Below, one piece after another: positions 16,101-24,771 of a stretch of 64,000 nt of DNA. Position 1 is the first letter of the stretch; each line of letters starts with the position of its first letter. The notes below the pieces were generated by a model. The model worked only from the letters and a program-made list of their open reading frames with translations. It was not told where the DNA came from and searched no databases. The translations under genes were made by a program, and so were the position numbers. The stretch covers positions 4,451,370 to 4,515,369 of the forward strand of contig NZ_CP044399.1 in assembly GCF_008931805.1 (NCBI RefSeq), given 5' to 3'. The DNA comes from Moritella marina ATCC 15381 (GTDB taxonomy: Bacteria; Pseudomonadota; Gammaproteobacteria; Enterobacterales; Moritellaceae).

Positions 16101-16490
16101 TTATTGCCCCACAATTACAAACCAGATGAACGCACTTAAGCACAAACTAACAAACACCGCAGCTGAGCCAATATCTTTCGCTCGACCACTTAATTCATGG
16201 TGTTCAGTACCGATACGATCGACAACGGCTTCTATGGCTGAGTTAATAAGCTCGACAATAATGACCAGCACTAATGAGGCGACCAGTAGTATTTTTTCGA
16301 CATTAGTGATGTCTAAGGTCAGCGCGATTGGCGCGAAAATAATGAGCAGTAATAGCTCTTGTCTGATGGCTGATTCGTGTTTAAAGGCAGCGCGTAGGCC
16401 TTTAAATGAATATTGTGTGGCTTTAATAACACGGGTTAATCCAGTGAACCCTGGTTTTCCGCTGCTATCAGTTGCATTGCTTTGAATCAT
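16101..16490 (-). CDS. dgkA: Diacylglycerol kinase
   Basis: The 129-aa integral membrane enzyme phosphorylates diacylglycerol to phosphatidic acid. Family marks are YSFKGLRAAFKHESAIRQE (cytosolic amphipathic helix), three membrane helices and the active-site helix ELINSAIEAVVDRIG with the Glu and Asn residues. The stop codon is two bases from the eptA start. EptA action releases diacylglycerol from phosphatidylethanolamine, so pairing with DgkA recycles that by-product. Confidence 0.93.
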   Translation of the reverse strand: MIQSNATDSSGKPGFTGLTRVIKATQYSFKGLRAAFKHESAIRQELLLLIIFAPIALTLDITNVEKILLVASLVLVIIVELINSAIEAVVDRIGTEHHELSGRAKDIGSAAVFVSLCLSAFIWFVIVGQ

Positions 16491-16579
16491 TCGTTCTCGC
16501 CCCTACATTTATATTAATCGCTAGCATAATTACTACTTAAATTAAGACCGCATGATCGTGGAATATATCGTTAGAAACT

Positions 16580-16594
16580 GTAAGCGTGTGTAAG
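16580..16594. promoter_or_regulatory. CpxR-box-like site upstream of dgkA-eptA
   Basis: gtaag-cgtgt-gtaag matches the GTAAA-N5-GTAAA layout of the CpxR box with one change in each half. It lies 90 bases upstream of the dgkA start. Envelope-stress control of lipid A modification would make sense, but the match is short and could be chance. Confidence 0.3.
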
Positions 16595-16651
16595 CGGAAG
16601 GTAGGTAGCGTTTATATCATGTATTTATATAAGCGATATTTAGTTCAAGAG

Positions 16652-16673
16652 GATCCCCCTTAGGTGGGGGATC
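16652..16673. other. GC-rich hairpin in the dgkA/lipoprotein gap
   Basis: A perfect 8-bp stem (gatccccc / gggggatc) with loop ttaggt lies between divergent genes. No T-run follows, so it is not an ordinary terminator. Confidence 0.3.
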
Positions 16674-16771
16674 GTCATTATAAATGTGTTATTAGCGCGG
16701 ATTTCATGTTTTTGTATTGTGACCTTGCTTTGTGTTAGGTAATATTCCTATTTTTATACTGTAAAGATGGG

Positions 16772-17953
16772 ATGAACAACATGAAGAAAACCCTGTGTGC
16801 AGCAATGCTTATATCGGCTGCAGGATTATCAGGTTGTGCGTCGACTGAATCAACGCAAAGTGACGTTGATAATAGCAATGGTGCTGAAGTCATGGATGAA
16901 GCGGCACTGGCAATACAAAAAGTAAAAGCCTTAGCCGAGCATGTTGAACAGCAATATGAAGCCGGTAAGAATGAAGATTACGTGTTTTTTGCACCGGATA
17001 GTTGGAAAAAAATTAATTCTGCTGTGCGTTCAATGCGCACCTTGGTTGCGAAGTTTGATCCTAACGATCAAGGTTTTTTTGGTGGACCATCAGAAAGTAA
17101 AGTAACCGATAAAATTGAAGAAGCGCAAGAAGCGTTAGATAGTGCTGTACGTATCAAAACATTAGTATCGGTATTTTTAACGCAGCAACTTGCAGATATT
17201 AATTATTTATCTCCTCTTGTTCATGGCCAATGGCAGAATGAATTAAACGATATTCATGAAAGTACGGCTGATTTAATTGAAGACATTGAAGATGATGAAT
17301 CAACTGAGGGCTATGAGAAAAGTAGCGCTAAGATCCAAGCGCGTTTATTACAGCTTGAAATTAGAATTGTAAAAAGCAACTTTTATACGCCACTGATTCA
17401 GAAAATGAAAAAACTGGATAAAAAATTGATCCCGGAAACATATGCACAGATCCAGCAACGTATTGTGCAATTAAAAGATGCAATTGAGCTTGCGCCGCGT
17501 GATCAAGCTATTCTTGATGTCATCATTGCGCACGTTGAAGATGATTTACGTCGTGCAAATAATGTGACGACGGAAGTTAATTGGATCAACAGCATAGATA
17601 GTTCGGAAAGTGAAAAAATTGCCTTACGTTATCGTGACGCGATTGCAACAGTAGCATTTGATTTGTTTGCAAAAGATATTTCGAGCTTAACTTATATCGA
17701 ACAAATCGCGTATTTTGATAATGCCCTGCGTCATAAATTAAACCAACAAAAAGTGCTTAATGATGAACAGGCTGAACTTATTATTAGCCTGACAGAGAAA
17801 GTGAAAGGTGCATTGATTGAAACTGATGGCTTAGTTGATGGTTTGAGTGATGGCGTAACTGATAAATTAGTTGAACAGCAAATTGTGACGGACTTAAATC
17901 GTATAGCCACAGATGCGAATGTTGAAACACTGACGTCATCTCTTGAAGAGTAA
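16772..17953 (+). CDS. Lipoprotein of unknown function, helical
   Basis: The 393-aa product has a lipoprotein signal (AAGLSGC, Cys22). The rest is almost wholly helical and acidic, with long amphipathic stretches (ALAIQKVKALAEHVEQQYEAGKN, KMKKLDKKLIPETYAQIQQRI). No enzyme motif is visible. ATG 16781 (MKKTLCAAM) is better spaced from TGGG (16768-16771) than the first ATG and gives a cleaner signal peptide. The TauD-like gene starts five bases after the stop, so the two are probably co-transcribed. I do not recognise a family with a known role. Confidence 0.8.
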   Translation: MNNMKKTLCAAMLISAAGLSGCASTESTQSDVDNSNGAEVMDEAALAIQKVKALAEHVEQQYEAGKNEDYVFFAPDSWKKINSAVRSMRTLVAKFDPNDQGFFGGPSESKVTDKIEEAQEALDSAVRIKTLVSVFLTQQLADINYLSPLVHGQWQNELNDIHESTADLIEDIEDDESTEGYEKSSAKIQARLLQLEIRIVKSNFYTPLIQKMKKLDKKLIPETYAQIQQRIVQLKDAIELAPRDQAILDVIIAHVEDDLRRANNVTTEVNWINSIDSSESEKIALRYRDAIATVAFDLFAKDISSLTYIEQIAYFDNALRHKLNQQKVLNDEQAELIISLTEKVKGALIETDGLVDGLSDGVTDKLVEQQIVTDLNRIATDANVETLTSSLEE

Positions 17954-17958
17954 TTGGC

Positions 17959-18771
17959 ATGCACATTGAGCTGCTTACTCCGCATATAGGCGCCTTGATC
18001 CACGATGTGGATCTGGTCAATTGTGATGACACGACATTTGCAGCCGTTTATAAAGCTTGGTTTACCCATCAGGTGATTTTTTTCCGTGACCAAGAATTTT
18101 CACCGCAGCAACATTTAACCATTGCGGCGCGTTTTGGTGAATTAGAACCGACACATCCTTTTTTCCCGCATGTAGAGCAAGCGCCACAAGTCAGTATTAT
18201 TGAAACGGTTAAAGGCAAACCACCGTTAGAAAGTTTTTGGCATACGGATTTAACTTGGCGTCAGCAACCTTCTATTGCCTCGGTGCTGCATGCCCAACAT
18301 GTGCCTCAATGTGGCGGTGATACCATATGGTGCTCGATGACGGCAGTATTTAACGCATTACCAGAACAAGATAAAATACTATTACGTCAGTTATCTGCGA
18401 TGCATGCCTTGTTTGCTTTTGATGGTATTGAAAGTAGCGAGATCACGGAAGATTGGCAGAAAGATGTCATCGCGGTATCAGCAAAAAACCCACCGGTATC
18501 GCACCCTGTTATCACGCGCCATCCCGACACCGGTGAAGAGATCTTATTTATTAACGAGCAATTCACCCGTTATATTATTGGTATGAATCGGGAGGACAGT
18601 AATGCGTTACTCGCCAAGCTGTTTGCTATGGCTAGACTACCCGAGTATCAAGTGCGTTTTAAGTGGCAGACCAATTCATTAGCTATTTGGGATAACCGCA
18701 GTACCCAACATTATGCAGTCATTGATTATGCCGATAGTCCACGTAAATTACACCGCGTGACAGTTGTTTAA
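17959..18771 (+). CDS. TauD/TfdA-family 2-oxoglutarate dioxygenase
   Basis: The 270-aa protein carries the family iron triad, His95 and Asp97 (WHTDLTW) and His251 (RSTQHYA), with a 2-oxoglutarate arginine at 266 (LHRVTV). The N-terminal VIFFRDQEFSPQQHLTIAARFGELEPTHPF is classic TauD. Relatives hydroxylate taurine, alkyl sulfates or other small acids to release sulfite or open carbon skeletons. No sulfonate transporter is adjacent, so the substrate is open. It follows the unknown lipoprotein gene with a five-base gap. Confidence 0.9.
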   Translation: MHIELLTPHIGALIHDVDLVNCDDTTFAAVYKAWFTHQVIFFRDQEFSPQQHLTIAARFGELEPTHPFFPHVEQAPQVSIIETVKGKPPLESFWHTDLTWRQQPSIASVLHAQHVPQCGGDTIWCSMTAVFNALPEQDKILLRQLSAMHALFAFDGIESSEITEDWQKDVIAVSAKNPPVSHPVITRHPDTGEEILFINEQFTRYIIGMNREDSNALLAKLFAMARLPEYQVRFKWQTNSLAIWDNRSTQHYAVIDYADSPRKLHRVTVV

Positions 18772-18850
18772 TTTACTCCATGTAGTGTAATAAATACGGT
18801 GTAAATCAGTCGGGCAAACCCAAGCTGAATAGCTAAACGTTTACCCAATA

Positions 18851-18888
18851 AAAAAGAGCAATACGCTAGTCGTATCGCTCTTTTTTTG
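18851..18888. terminator. Bidirectional terminator
   Basis: The stem agagcaatacg/cgtatcgctct (one mismatch) has a five-base loop, seven T on the plus side and an A-run on the other. It ends both the TauD-like transcript and the ABC importer operon converging from the right. Confidence 0.8.
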
Positions 18889-18910
18889 GTTTATATAATA
18901 TCAATAATGG

Positions 18911-20050
18911 CTAGTTAGTGAGAGCTAGCTCAGTATCAATGTCAAACAAGTGGCAATGGGACATATCAAAATGCATATAATGACTTTCACTATGCTGAAT
19001 GTTGCTCTTTGGAGCAAAATGGCAACGGGCAATGATCTGTTCTTGTCCTAATACGCAATAGAGATACATTTCATTGCCCATTGATTCAACTACTTTGATG
19101 TAAGTGAGCTCAATATTTTGTTCTTGGGCTGTCGCAGCTTCTGTAGATGGCGCAACGAGAGATATGTGCTCAGGGCGTAATCCAAACCAAACTTGTTGAC
19201 CGATTTTATCCGTCACTTTTTCCGCTTTGTTGCTTGGTAATAAAAATTTAGCCCCATTATCTAATAGGATGTAAGTAGCATCATTTTCTTGGCTCACCGT
19301 CGCACGCAGCAAGTTCATTGCCGGAGAACCAATAAAGCCTGCAACAAATTTATTTGCCGGTGAATGATACAAGTTCATCGGCGTATCAACTTGCATGATG
19401 TTACCTTGATCAAGGACACAAATACGATCACCTAGTGTCATCGCTTCAACCTGATCATGGGTGACATAAATCATCGTCGCATTCTGGCCTTCAGCTTTTA
19501 AATCATGGTGAAGTTGGGCAATACTGATACGGGTAGATACGCGTAATTTAGCATCTAAATTAGATAAAGGTTCATCAAATAAAAACACATCGGGTTTACG
19601 TACCATCGCTCGACCTAGGGCAACTCGTTGGCGTTGACCACCTGACATTTCACCCGGTTTACTGGCTAATAAGTGCGTAATTTCTAATGTTTCAGCGGCA
19701 TCACTAATACGACGTTCTATTTCGCGTTTATTGATTTTTTGCTGCTTTAAACCAAACGCCATGTTTTCATATACTGACATGTGTGGGTAGAGGGCATAGT
19801 TTTGAAAAACCATGGAGATACCGCGATCTTTAGGCGGTAAATTATTAACGCACTTATTACCGATCATGATCTGGCCATCACTGATGTCTTCTAATCCCGC
19901 GATCATGCGTAATGTGGTTGATTTTGCACAGCCCGACGGACCAACAAAGACCATAAACTCACCTTCATGGATCGTAAGGTCGATACCGTGAACAGCTTTA
20001 AATCCGTTTGGATAAACTTTTTCTACCTGACGTAGTATTACTTCAGCCAT
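18911..20050 (-). CDS. ugpC: ABC importer ATPase, UgpC/MalK type
   Basis: The 379-aa nucleotide-binding subunit has a P-loop, the signature MSGGQRQRVALGRA, Walker B VFLFDEPLSNLDA and a C-terminal MalK/UgpC-type OB domain (LRPEHISL). The P-loop reads GPSGCAKST: the usual Gly before Lys is Ala (gca codon), a visible departure from the consensus. It is the last gene of the operon, separated from the HAD gene by 52 bases. Together with the binding protein and two permeases it forms a CUT1-type importer; glycerol-3-phosphate or glycerophosphodiesters are the most likely substrates. Confidence 0.85.
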   Translation of the reverse strand: MAEVILRQVEKVYPNGFKAVHGIDLTIHEGEFMVFVGPSGCAKSTTLRMIAGLEDISDGQIMIGNKCVNNLPPKDRGISMVFQNYALYPHMSVYENMAFGLKQQKINKREIERRISDAAETLEITHLLASKPGEMSGGQRQRVALGRAMVRKPDVFLFDEPLSNLDAKLRVSTRISIAQLHHDLKAEGQNATMIYVTHDQVEAMTLGDRICVLDQGNIMQVDTPMNLYHSPANKFVAGFIGSPAMNLLRATVSQENDATYILLDNGAKFLLPSNKAEKVTDKIGQQVWFGLRPEHISLVAPSTEAATAQEQNIELTYIKVVESMGNEMYLYCVLGQEQIIARCHFAPKSNIQHSESHYMHFDMSHCHLFDIDTELALTN

Positions 20051-20102
20051 TATGATTTCCGTATTATTTGTGGTAATTATTCGTGATAATGATTAGTCGC
20101 TA

Positions 20103-20855
20103 TTAGCGCTGATTAATTGTCATCAACAAATCAGTATTAAAGTCAGCAACGGAATACAGGACAATATCCGCATAAGGCTTTAATTCGTCTTCGGTTGCTG
20201 TGCCAGTTAAAACGCCGATGGTGCTCGCGCCGGCATTACGGCCAAATTTCATATCAGAGACGGTATCGCCAAACATGATCACTTGCTCTGCTGTTAAATC
20301 GCAAACCTGGCAAAAAGCATGCAATAATGCCGGGGCTGGTTTCGGCGCAATATCGCCATCGGAATAACCAACAAAATCGAATAAATCGTGTAATTGCGTC
20401 TGCATTAAGCTGTAGAGGGTGGCGTCTTTACTGTCCGCAGTGGCAATACCCAGTTTGAAGCCTTGGGCTTTTAGATCTATTAATCTATCTTTAACCTCGG
20501 GTAAGGCTTGGATCAGCGCAGGATTATCTTCAACCTGTTTATTGAATAGTTTTTTTACTGTCTGGCTGAATAGACTTTTATCACTGCTTAGTTGCAATAG
20601 TTGATACCAAGCTTCAGCAGTGTCTTCGACAGGGTTGGAAGCCAATAATCCATGATTATCAACATAATCTCCGTGCACGCCAATAGCTGCTAGTAAAGCG
20701 GTAATATCAATATTGGTGTTATTATCATCGCTGTTGTTTTTAGCTGGGTAAGCATTAAGGGTATCTGTCGCAGCGCCTTTGGCTACTTGTAACCACATTT
20801 GATGAAATTCGAGCAAGGTGCCATCTTTGTCGAATAGTAAGCCTTTAATTTCCAT
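20103..20855 (-). CDS. HAD-superfamily phosphatase, phosphoglycolate-phosphatase-like
   Basis: The 250-aa protein has HAD motif I DKDGTLLEF (nucleophile Asp9), motif II IATADSKD, motif III Lys in APKPAP and motif IV FGDTVSDMKFG. A helical cap lies between motifs I and II. Such enzymes dephosphorylate small phosphate esters. Its start overlaps the PHP gene by 11 bases, so the two are translationally coupled and likely act in sequence on imported phosphoesters. Confidence 0.85.
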   Translation of the reverse strand: MEIKGLLFDKDGTLLEFHQMWLQVAKGAATDTLNAYPAKNNSDDNNTNIDITALLAAIGVHGDYVDNHGLLASNPVEDTAEAWYQLLQLSSDKSLFSQTVKKLFNKQVEDNPALIQALPEVKDRLIDLKAQGFKLGIATADSKDATLYSLMQTQLHDLFDFVGYSDGDIAPKPAPALLHAFCQVCDLTAEQVIMFGDTVSDMKFGRNAGASTIGVLTGTATEDELKPYADIVLYSVADFNTDLLMTINQR

Positions 20856-22386
20856 GGGTATTTGTCTCTTGCATTAATTCGCCCCAAGTATTTACCAGAG
20901 GTTGGCTAAAGATGCTTTTGGTCGCGTTATAAATTGGGTTTATTAGCCCTTCAAATTCAGCCGTGTCGTTGTCATAACTGTTATTGATACTATTGTCATA
21001 ACTATTATTAATAAAAGTGCCGCGACGAATATCAATACGTAGCCAAGCATAGTTGCTCATATCAACTTGGAAATGAGTGTTTTCATCGGTTAGCTTTATA
21101 CGGCTGATCACTTCGCCATCGGCGATACATTCGGCATAATATGCAGTGCGTTTATCTGTGACGGCTAGGTGATAATCGATAACTCTGTTACCGACATCTT
21201 GACCCGGTAATACCGTGCCATTATTAATTTGAAAATCCAAACCACATTGACGCTCTAGATAAACATGGCCTTGACGTAAGCCTTGTAAAATACCGTTACC
21301 CGATAGCGTATCGGCATGCACAAAAGTACTTGGGTCGCCATAAATGGATGGTTCAGTGGCATTGGCGTTACGTTCATGCGGTGCTAAATGCGAATCACTG
21401 CCGCCAACGCCTGCGATACGATGACCACAATTCCATAGCTGCGTGAGTAGAGTTAATGCGCCTTCAGTTGCTTTCGGTGAGGTTGGCCATGTTGGATCAC
21501 AGCAAATTTCCAAGGTATTTACTTTATTTAGTGCGATGTCTTGGTAATGCCAATGCCAGGGTTTCATCATTGGATGGTTTATGCTGATATTGCCTTCATC
21601 GTTGGCAACTAAATCAAGACCTTGTTCAATCAGTGCTGCACTTGAATAAGCGGCATTGAACATGTTGAGCATACGGCGAGGGCCGTGAACATTAAAATGC
21701 CCTTGGTCTGTGGTGACTTCAATTGCAGGTAAGATTAATGTTTTGTCGGTAACGGGCAATGCAGGGTGGCAAATATTGTGTTCGGTAATAAAAAAGAAAT
21801 CGAGCGCTTGTTGCTCTGCTATTTGCGCCGCTGCAGCAAGGGTATTATGACCATCGGATAATAAGGTGTGAGCGTGTAAATCACCGCGATACCAAGCTGC
21901 GTTATTATTTTTACTGTGGTGGTAATCAAAGTGAATATTGTGATCTAGTGGCGAGCCTGGATTGGTACGTAAGCAGGCTTGAGTCGGTGTTGCAAGTAAT
22001 GGTGTGTTGGTGCTGCACTCAGGAGTAAGTTGCTCATTTAATTCAATACCTCTTTCTATTTCAGTATCAATATTAATAGCATAATGCATCGCCTTTGGTG
22101 TGCGATTTTCACCTTCCAGGTTATATAAGTGTAATTGCCAATCACCCGCAGGGAGGTTTCCTGCAATACCGCCAAGTGACGCAGATTCTGACGTTAAGAT
22201 TAGTGTTTTATCGGCTTTTTGAAATAATAAATTGGCGCGTAATTGCTGCTTACTGTCATACAGATAAGCATATAAAAAGCCTTTTTTAACAGTCGTACCT
22301 GTCAGGGTGAGGGTGTTAATATTAGCGCTAACATTAAAATTCAAAACGCGATGGCCAAAGACCAATTCACCGGTAAAATTCAACAT
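20845..22386 (-). CDS. PHP-domain metallohydrolase (CehA/McbA-like)
   Basis: The 513-aa protein has a beta-rich N-terminal part (1 to about 150) and a PHP phosphoesterase core with WYRGDLHAHTLLSDGHNT (metal-binding H-x-H), FFITEHN, AIEVTTDQGHFNVHG, INHPMMKPWHW and GGSDSHLAP. There is no signal peptide, so it acts in the cytoplasm. PHP enzymes use two or three metals to hydrolyse phosphoesters. Inside a Ugp-like importer operon it could serve as the phosphodiesterase usually supplied by UgpQ. Near the C-terminus a small tandem duplication (NNSYDNSINNSYDND) is visible. Confidence 0.85.
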   Translation of the reverse strand: MLNFTGELVFGHRVLNFNVSANINTLTLTGTTVKKGFLYAYLYDSKQQLRANLLFQKADKTLILTSESASLGGIAGNLPAGDWQLHLYNLEGENRTPKAMHYAINIDTEIERGIELNEQLTPECSTNTPLLATPTQACLRTNPGSPLDHNIHFDYHHSKNNNAAWYRGDLHAHTLLSDGHNTLAAAAQIAEQQALDFFFITEHNICHPALPVTDKTLILPAIEVTTDQGHFNVHGPRRMLNMFNAAYSSAALIEQGLDLVANDEGNISINHPMMKPWHWHYQDIALNKVNTLEICCDPTWPTSPKATEGALTLLTQLWNCGHRIAGVGGSDSHLAPHERNANATEPSIYGDPSTFVHADTLSGNGILQGLRQGHVYLERQCGLDFQINNGTVLPGQDVGNRVIDYHLAVTDKRTAYYAECIADGEVISRIKLTDENTHFQVDMSNYAWLRIDIRRGTFINNSYDNSINNSYDNDTAEFEGLINPIYNATKSIFSQPLVNTWGELMQETNTHGN

Positions 22387-22465
22387 GGTAAATCCTTGCT
22401 GTTATTAGTTATGTTGGTGATGAATGCCGCACACCCACCACCAATTATTCGTCTTATTTTTCTTA

Positions 22466-22517
22466 CTTATGTTTCTTACTTATGTTTCATACTTATGTTT
22501 CATACTTATGTTTCATG
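22466..22517. repeat. Four 13-bp tandem repeats between operon genes
   Basis: Four consecutive copies of cttatgtttcata (first and last slightly changed) fill the ugpB-PHP gap. They could alter spacing or mRNA stability between the abundant binding protein and the enzymes, and copy number may vary among strains. Confidence 0.85.
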
Positions 22518-22534
22518 TCGAGACATAGATAAGT

Positions 22535-23815
22535 TTAGCGATTAGCACGGTCTAGTGCGCGTTGAGCACGTTTAGCCGCTTGCTTAAGGGCTTTTTCAGC
22601 GGGCATATTTTCAATTAAAATCTGATCCGCAGCGATAGACAGTGCATCGGTGATCTTGCCTTTCGTTGGATCAAAGAAGTCCTGACTTGCCGTACTTGCT
22701 TGCAGCAATGGGATCAATGCTTGCGGGTTTTTCGCCGTGTAAACTTGGTATGCAGGCACATCTTTTACACTCTCACGTACCGGAATATAACCCGTGGTCA
22801 TAGACCAGCGTGCGGTATTTTCTGCCGATGTGTAAAACTTCATGAATTCGAAAGCACCTTGTGCAGCTTCATCATCAGTGCCTTTTGGCATAACAAAACT
22901 GACCGCGCCCGCTTGTGGTGCAGCAGGGTTATTTCCCCAACCTGGTTGCGTTGTTGCGCCAAGTTTAGTGAAATCAAGATCACCTTGATCGCCTGATGAA
23001 CCGGTATAGCCCAGTGCACGATCTTTCACGACATCATCAATGGTCTTGTACCAGTATTCCCAGCCTTGACCGCCGTGATGAATACGCATTGTTTCATCTT
23101 CATGGATCCACTTACGGAAACTATTCCAAACGGTTATCCACTCAGGCGAGTTAATTAAAATTGTTTTGCCATCATCACTAATGATTTTTCCGCCATTAGA
23201 ATAGGCCGCATCAATTAAGTTTTCTTCACCCCACATTGGTTCCCAACCATAAAATGTAGTGTTGCCTTTGGCATCTTTTTTGGTTACCGCAGCAGATACT
23301 TTTGCTACGCCTTGCCACGTGCTTAAATCTTTTGCAGTGAAACCATGGTCTGCTAATACTTGCTTGTTGTAATAGAATATTTGCGTGGTGCCATAAGCTG
23401 GAAGTCCGTAAACCTCGCCATTATCGGCGGTTACCTGATCGCGGAATGCATCAAGGAAATCAGCATAGTTAAAGCTGTCGTCCATGTAAGGGCGAAGATC
23501 ACGAGTCAGATTACGCGCTACCATCATTTTTGCTTGGCTAGAATAAAGCAGCACAAATTCAGGTGCAGTTTTTGACGCTAAACCCGCTTGTAGTTTCTGA
23601 TAGGTTTCATCGTAATTGCCTTGTAGGGCACTGTTAATGACATAGTCTTGCTGGCTGCTGTTAAATTCAGATACCAGAGAGGTCATTAACTGCTGCTGCT
23701 TTGAGCCACCAGAATACCAAAAGTCCACTTCGGTTGTCGCCATTGCGCTACCTGCAAACGCGAATGCGCCGACTGCGTAGCTAGAACATACAATTGCTAA
23801 TGTTTTCAGTTTCAT
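22535..23815 (-). CDS. ugpB: ABC importer substrate-binding protein, UgpB-like
   Basis: The 426-aa periplasmic binding protein has a signal peptide (cleavage near GSAMA, 22-26) followed by TTEVDFWYSGGSKQQQLMTSLVSEFN, close to the start of mature UgpB. DFLDAFRDQV, YGLPAYGTTQIFYYN, and AGAVSFVMPKGTDDEAAQGAFEFMKF belong to CUT1 binding proteins of the glycerol-3-phosphate type. It is followed by the tandem repeat and the PHP gene. The exact ligand needs measurement. Confidence 0.85.
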   Translation of the reverse strand: MKLKTLAIVCSSYAVGAFAFAGSAMATTEVDFWYSGGSKQQQLMTSLVSEFNSSQQDYVINSALQGNYDETYQKLQAGLASKTAPEFVLLYSSQAKMMVARNLTRDLRPYMDDSFNYADFLDAFRDQVTADNGEVYGLPAYGTTQIFYYNKQVLADHGFTAKDLSTWQGVAKVSAAVTKKDAKGNTTFYGWEPMWGEENLIDAAYSNGGKIISDDGKTILINSPEWITVWNSFRKWIHEDETMRIHHGGQGWEYWYKTIDDVVKDRALGYTGSSGDQGDLDFTKLGATTQPGWGNNPAAPQAGAVSFVMPKGTDDEAAQGAFEFMKFYTSAENTARWSMTTGYIPVRESVKDVPAYQVYTAKNPQALIPLLQASTASQDFFDPTKGKITDALSIAADQILIENMPAEKALKQAAKRAQRALDRANR

Positions 23816-23821
23816 ATTTAT

Positions 23822-24760
23822 TTACTCTTTTACGCCGTTATCGGCAATGCCGGACAAAATTGTTTTTTGACAAATAATGAATAGAATCAACAGTGGCATT
23901 ACTGCAATGGTGCTTGCTGCCATAATCTGTGACCAGTTTAAGCCGTAATTACCTTCGGCAATAAAGAACTGCCTGATCCCCGTCGCAATCAAATTAAGAT
24001 CTTGTGAGGTGATAAGTAGGCTTGGCCACATATAACTGTTGTAGTTAGTAATAAAGGTAATCAAGAACAAGGTAGCTAATGCTGATTTGCATTGTGGTAG
24101 CACGATTGCCCAAAGAATTTTAATTTCTCCAGCACCATCAATTCGTGCGGCTTCAATCAGTGATGGATGCACTTTTAGAAATACTTGGCGCAGGTAAAAC
24201 ACCCCGAATACACTGGCGGCATTAGAGATGATTAAACCGGTGTGGCTATCAAGTAAGCCCATATTTGCCAAGGTAATGTAAGACGGAATATAAGTCACCG
24301 CGCCGGGTAACATGTAACAAGCCATGACGATGAAATAGAGTACCGTGCGCGACTTAAATTTAAGTTGGGTAATAGCATAGGCAAACATCGCCGAGTTAAT
24401 CATCACGATCAGTGTGGTGAAAAATGCCACGCTGAAACTGTTCATGATGTACAGACCAAACGGCGCACTTTCAAATGTGTCTACAAATGTTTGCCAATGA
24501 AATGTTTCTGGCAAGATGTTCAGTGGATTACTAAATATCTCATCATTGGTTTTCATTGAACCTGATATCATCCACACAAACGGGAACACCATAATCAAAC
24601 CCGACGCACTTAAAAATCCGTGTTTCGCTACCAAGCTAGCAAATGATTTTATTAATGTATTAATCGGTGTTGCTGGTTTTGCGATTTTATTGTTTGCTGT
24701 TGTTTGTGGTTCGTTACTTTGGAATTTAACCAAAGGTAAATCAATAGATTGCGTGCTCAT
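23822..24760 (-). CDS. ugpE: ABC importer permease, UgpE-like
   Basis: The 312-aa inner-membrane protein has six hydrophobic helices and the EAA loop EAARIDGAGEIKILWAIVLP that contacts the ATPase. The N-terminal 35 residues are a polar cytoplasmic extension. It is encoded six bases upstream of the binding-protein gene and 11 bases downstream of the first permease gene. Confidence 0.88.
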   Translation of the reverse strand: MSTQSIDLPLVKFQSNEPQTTANNKIAKPATPINTLIKSFASLVAKHGFLSASGLIMVFPFVWMISGSMKTNDEIFSNPLNILPETFHWQTFVDTFESAPFGLYIMNSFSVAFFTTLIVMINSAMFAYAITQLKFKSRTVLYFIVMACYMLPGAVTYIPSYITLANMGLLDSHTGLIISNAASVFGVFYLRQVFLKVHPSLIEAARIDGAGEIKILWAIVLPQCKSALATLFLITFITNYNSYMWPSLLITSQDLNLIATGIRQFFIAEGNYGLNWSQIMAASTIAVMPLLILFIICQKTILSGIADNGVKE

Positions 24761-24771
24761 CGGTATTTTCC

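Noticed and set aside
22466-22517. Tandem repeats as a CRISPR array
   Set aside because: The units are 13 bases, contiguous, without spacers, and no cas gene is near.
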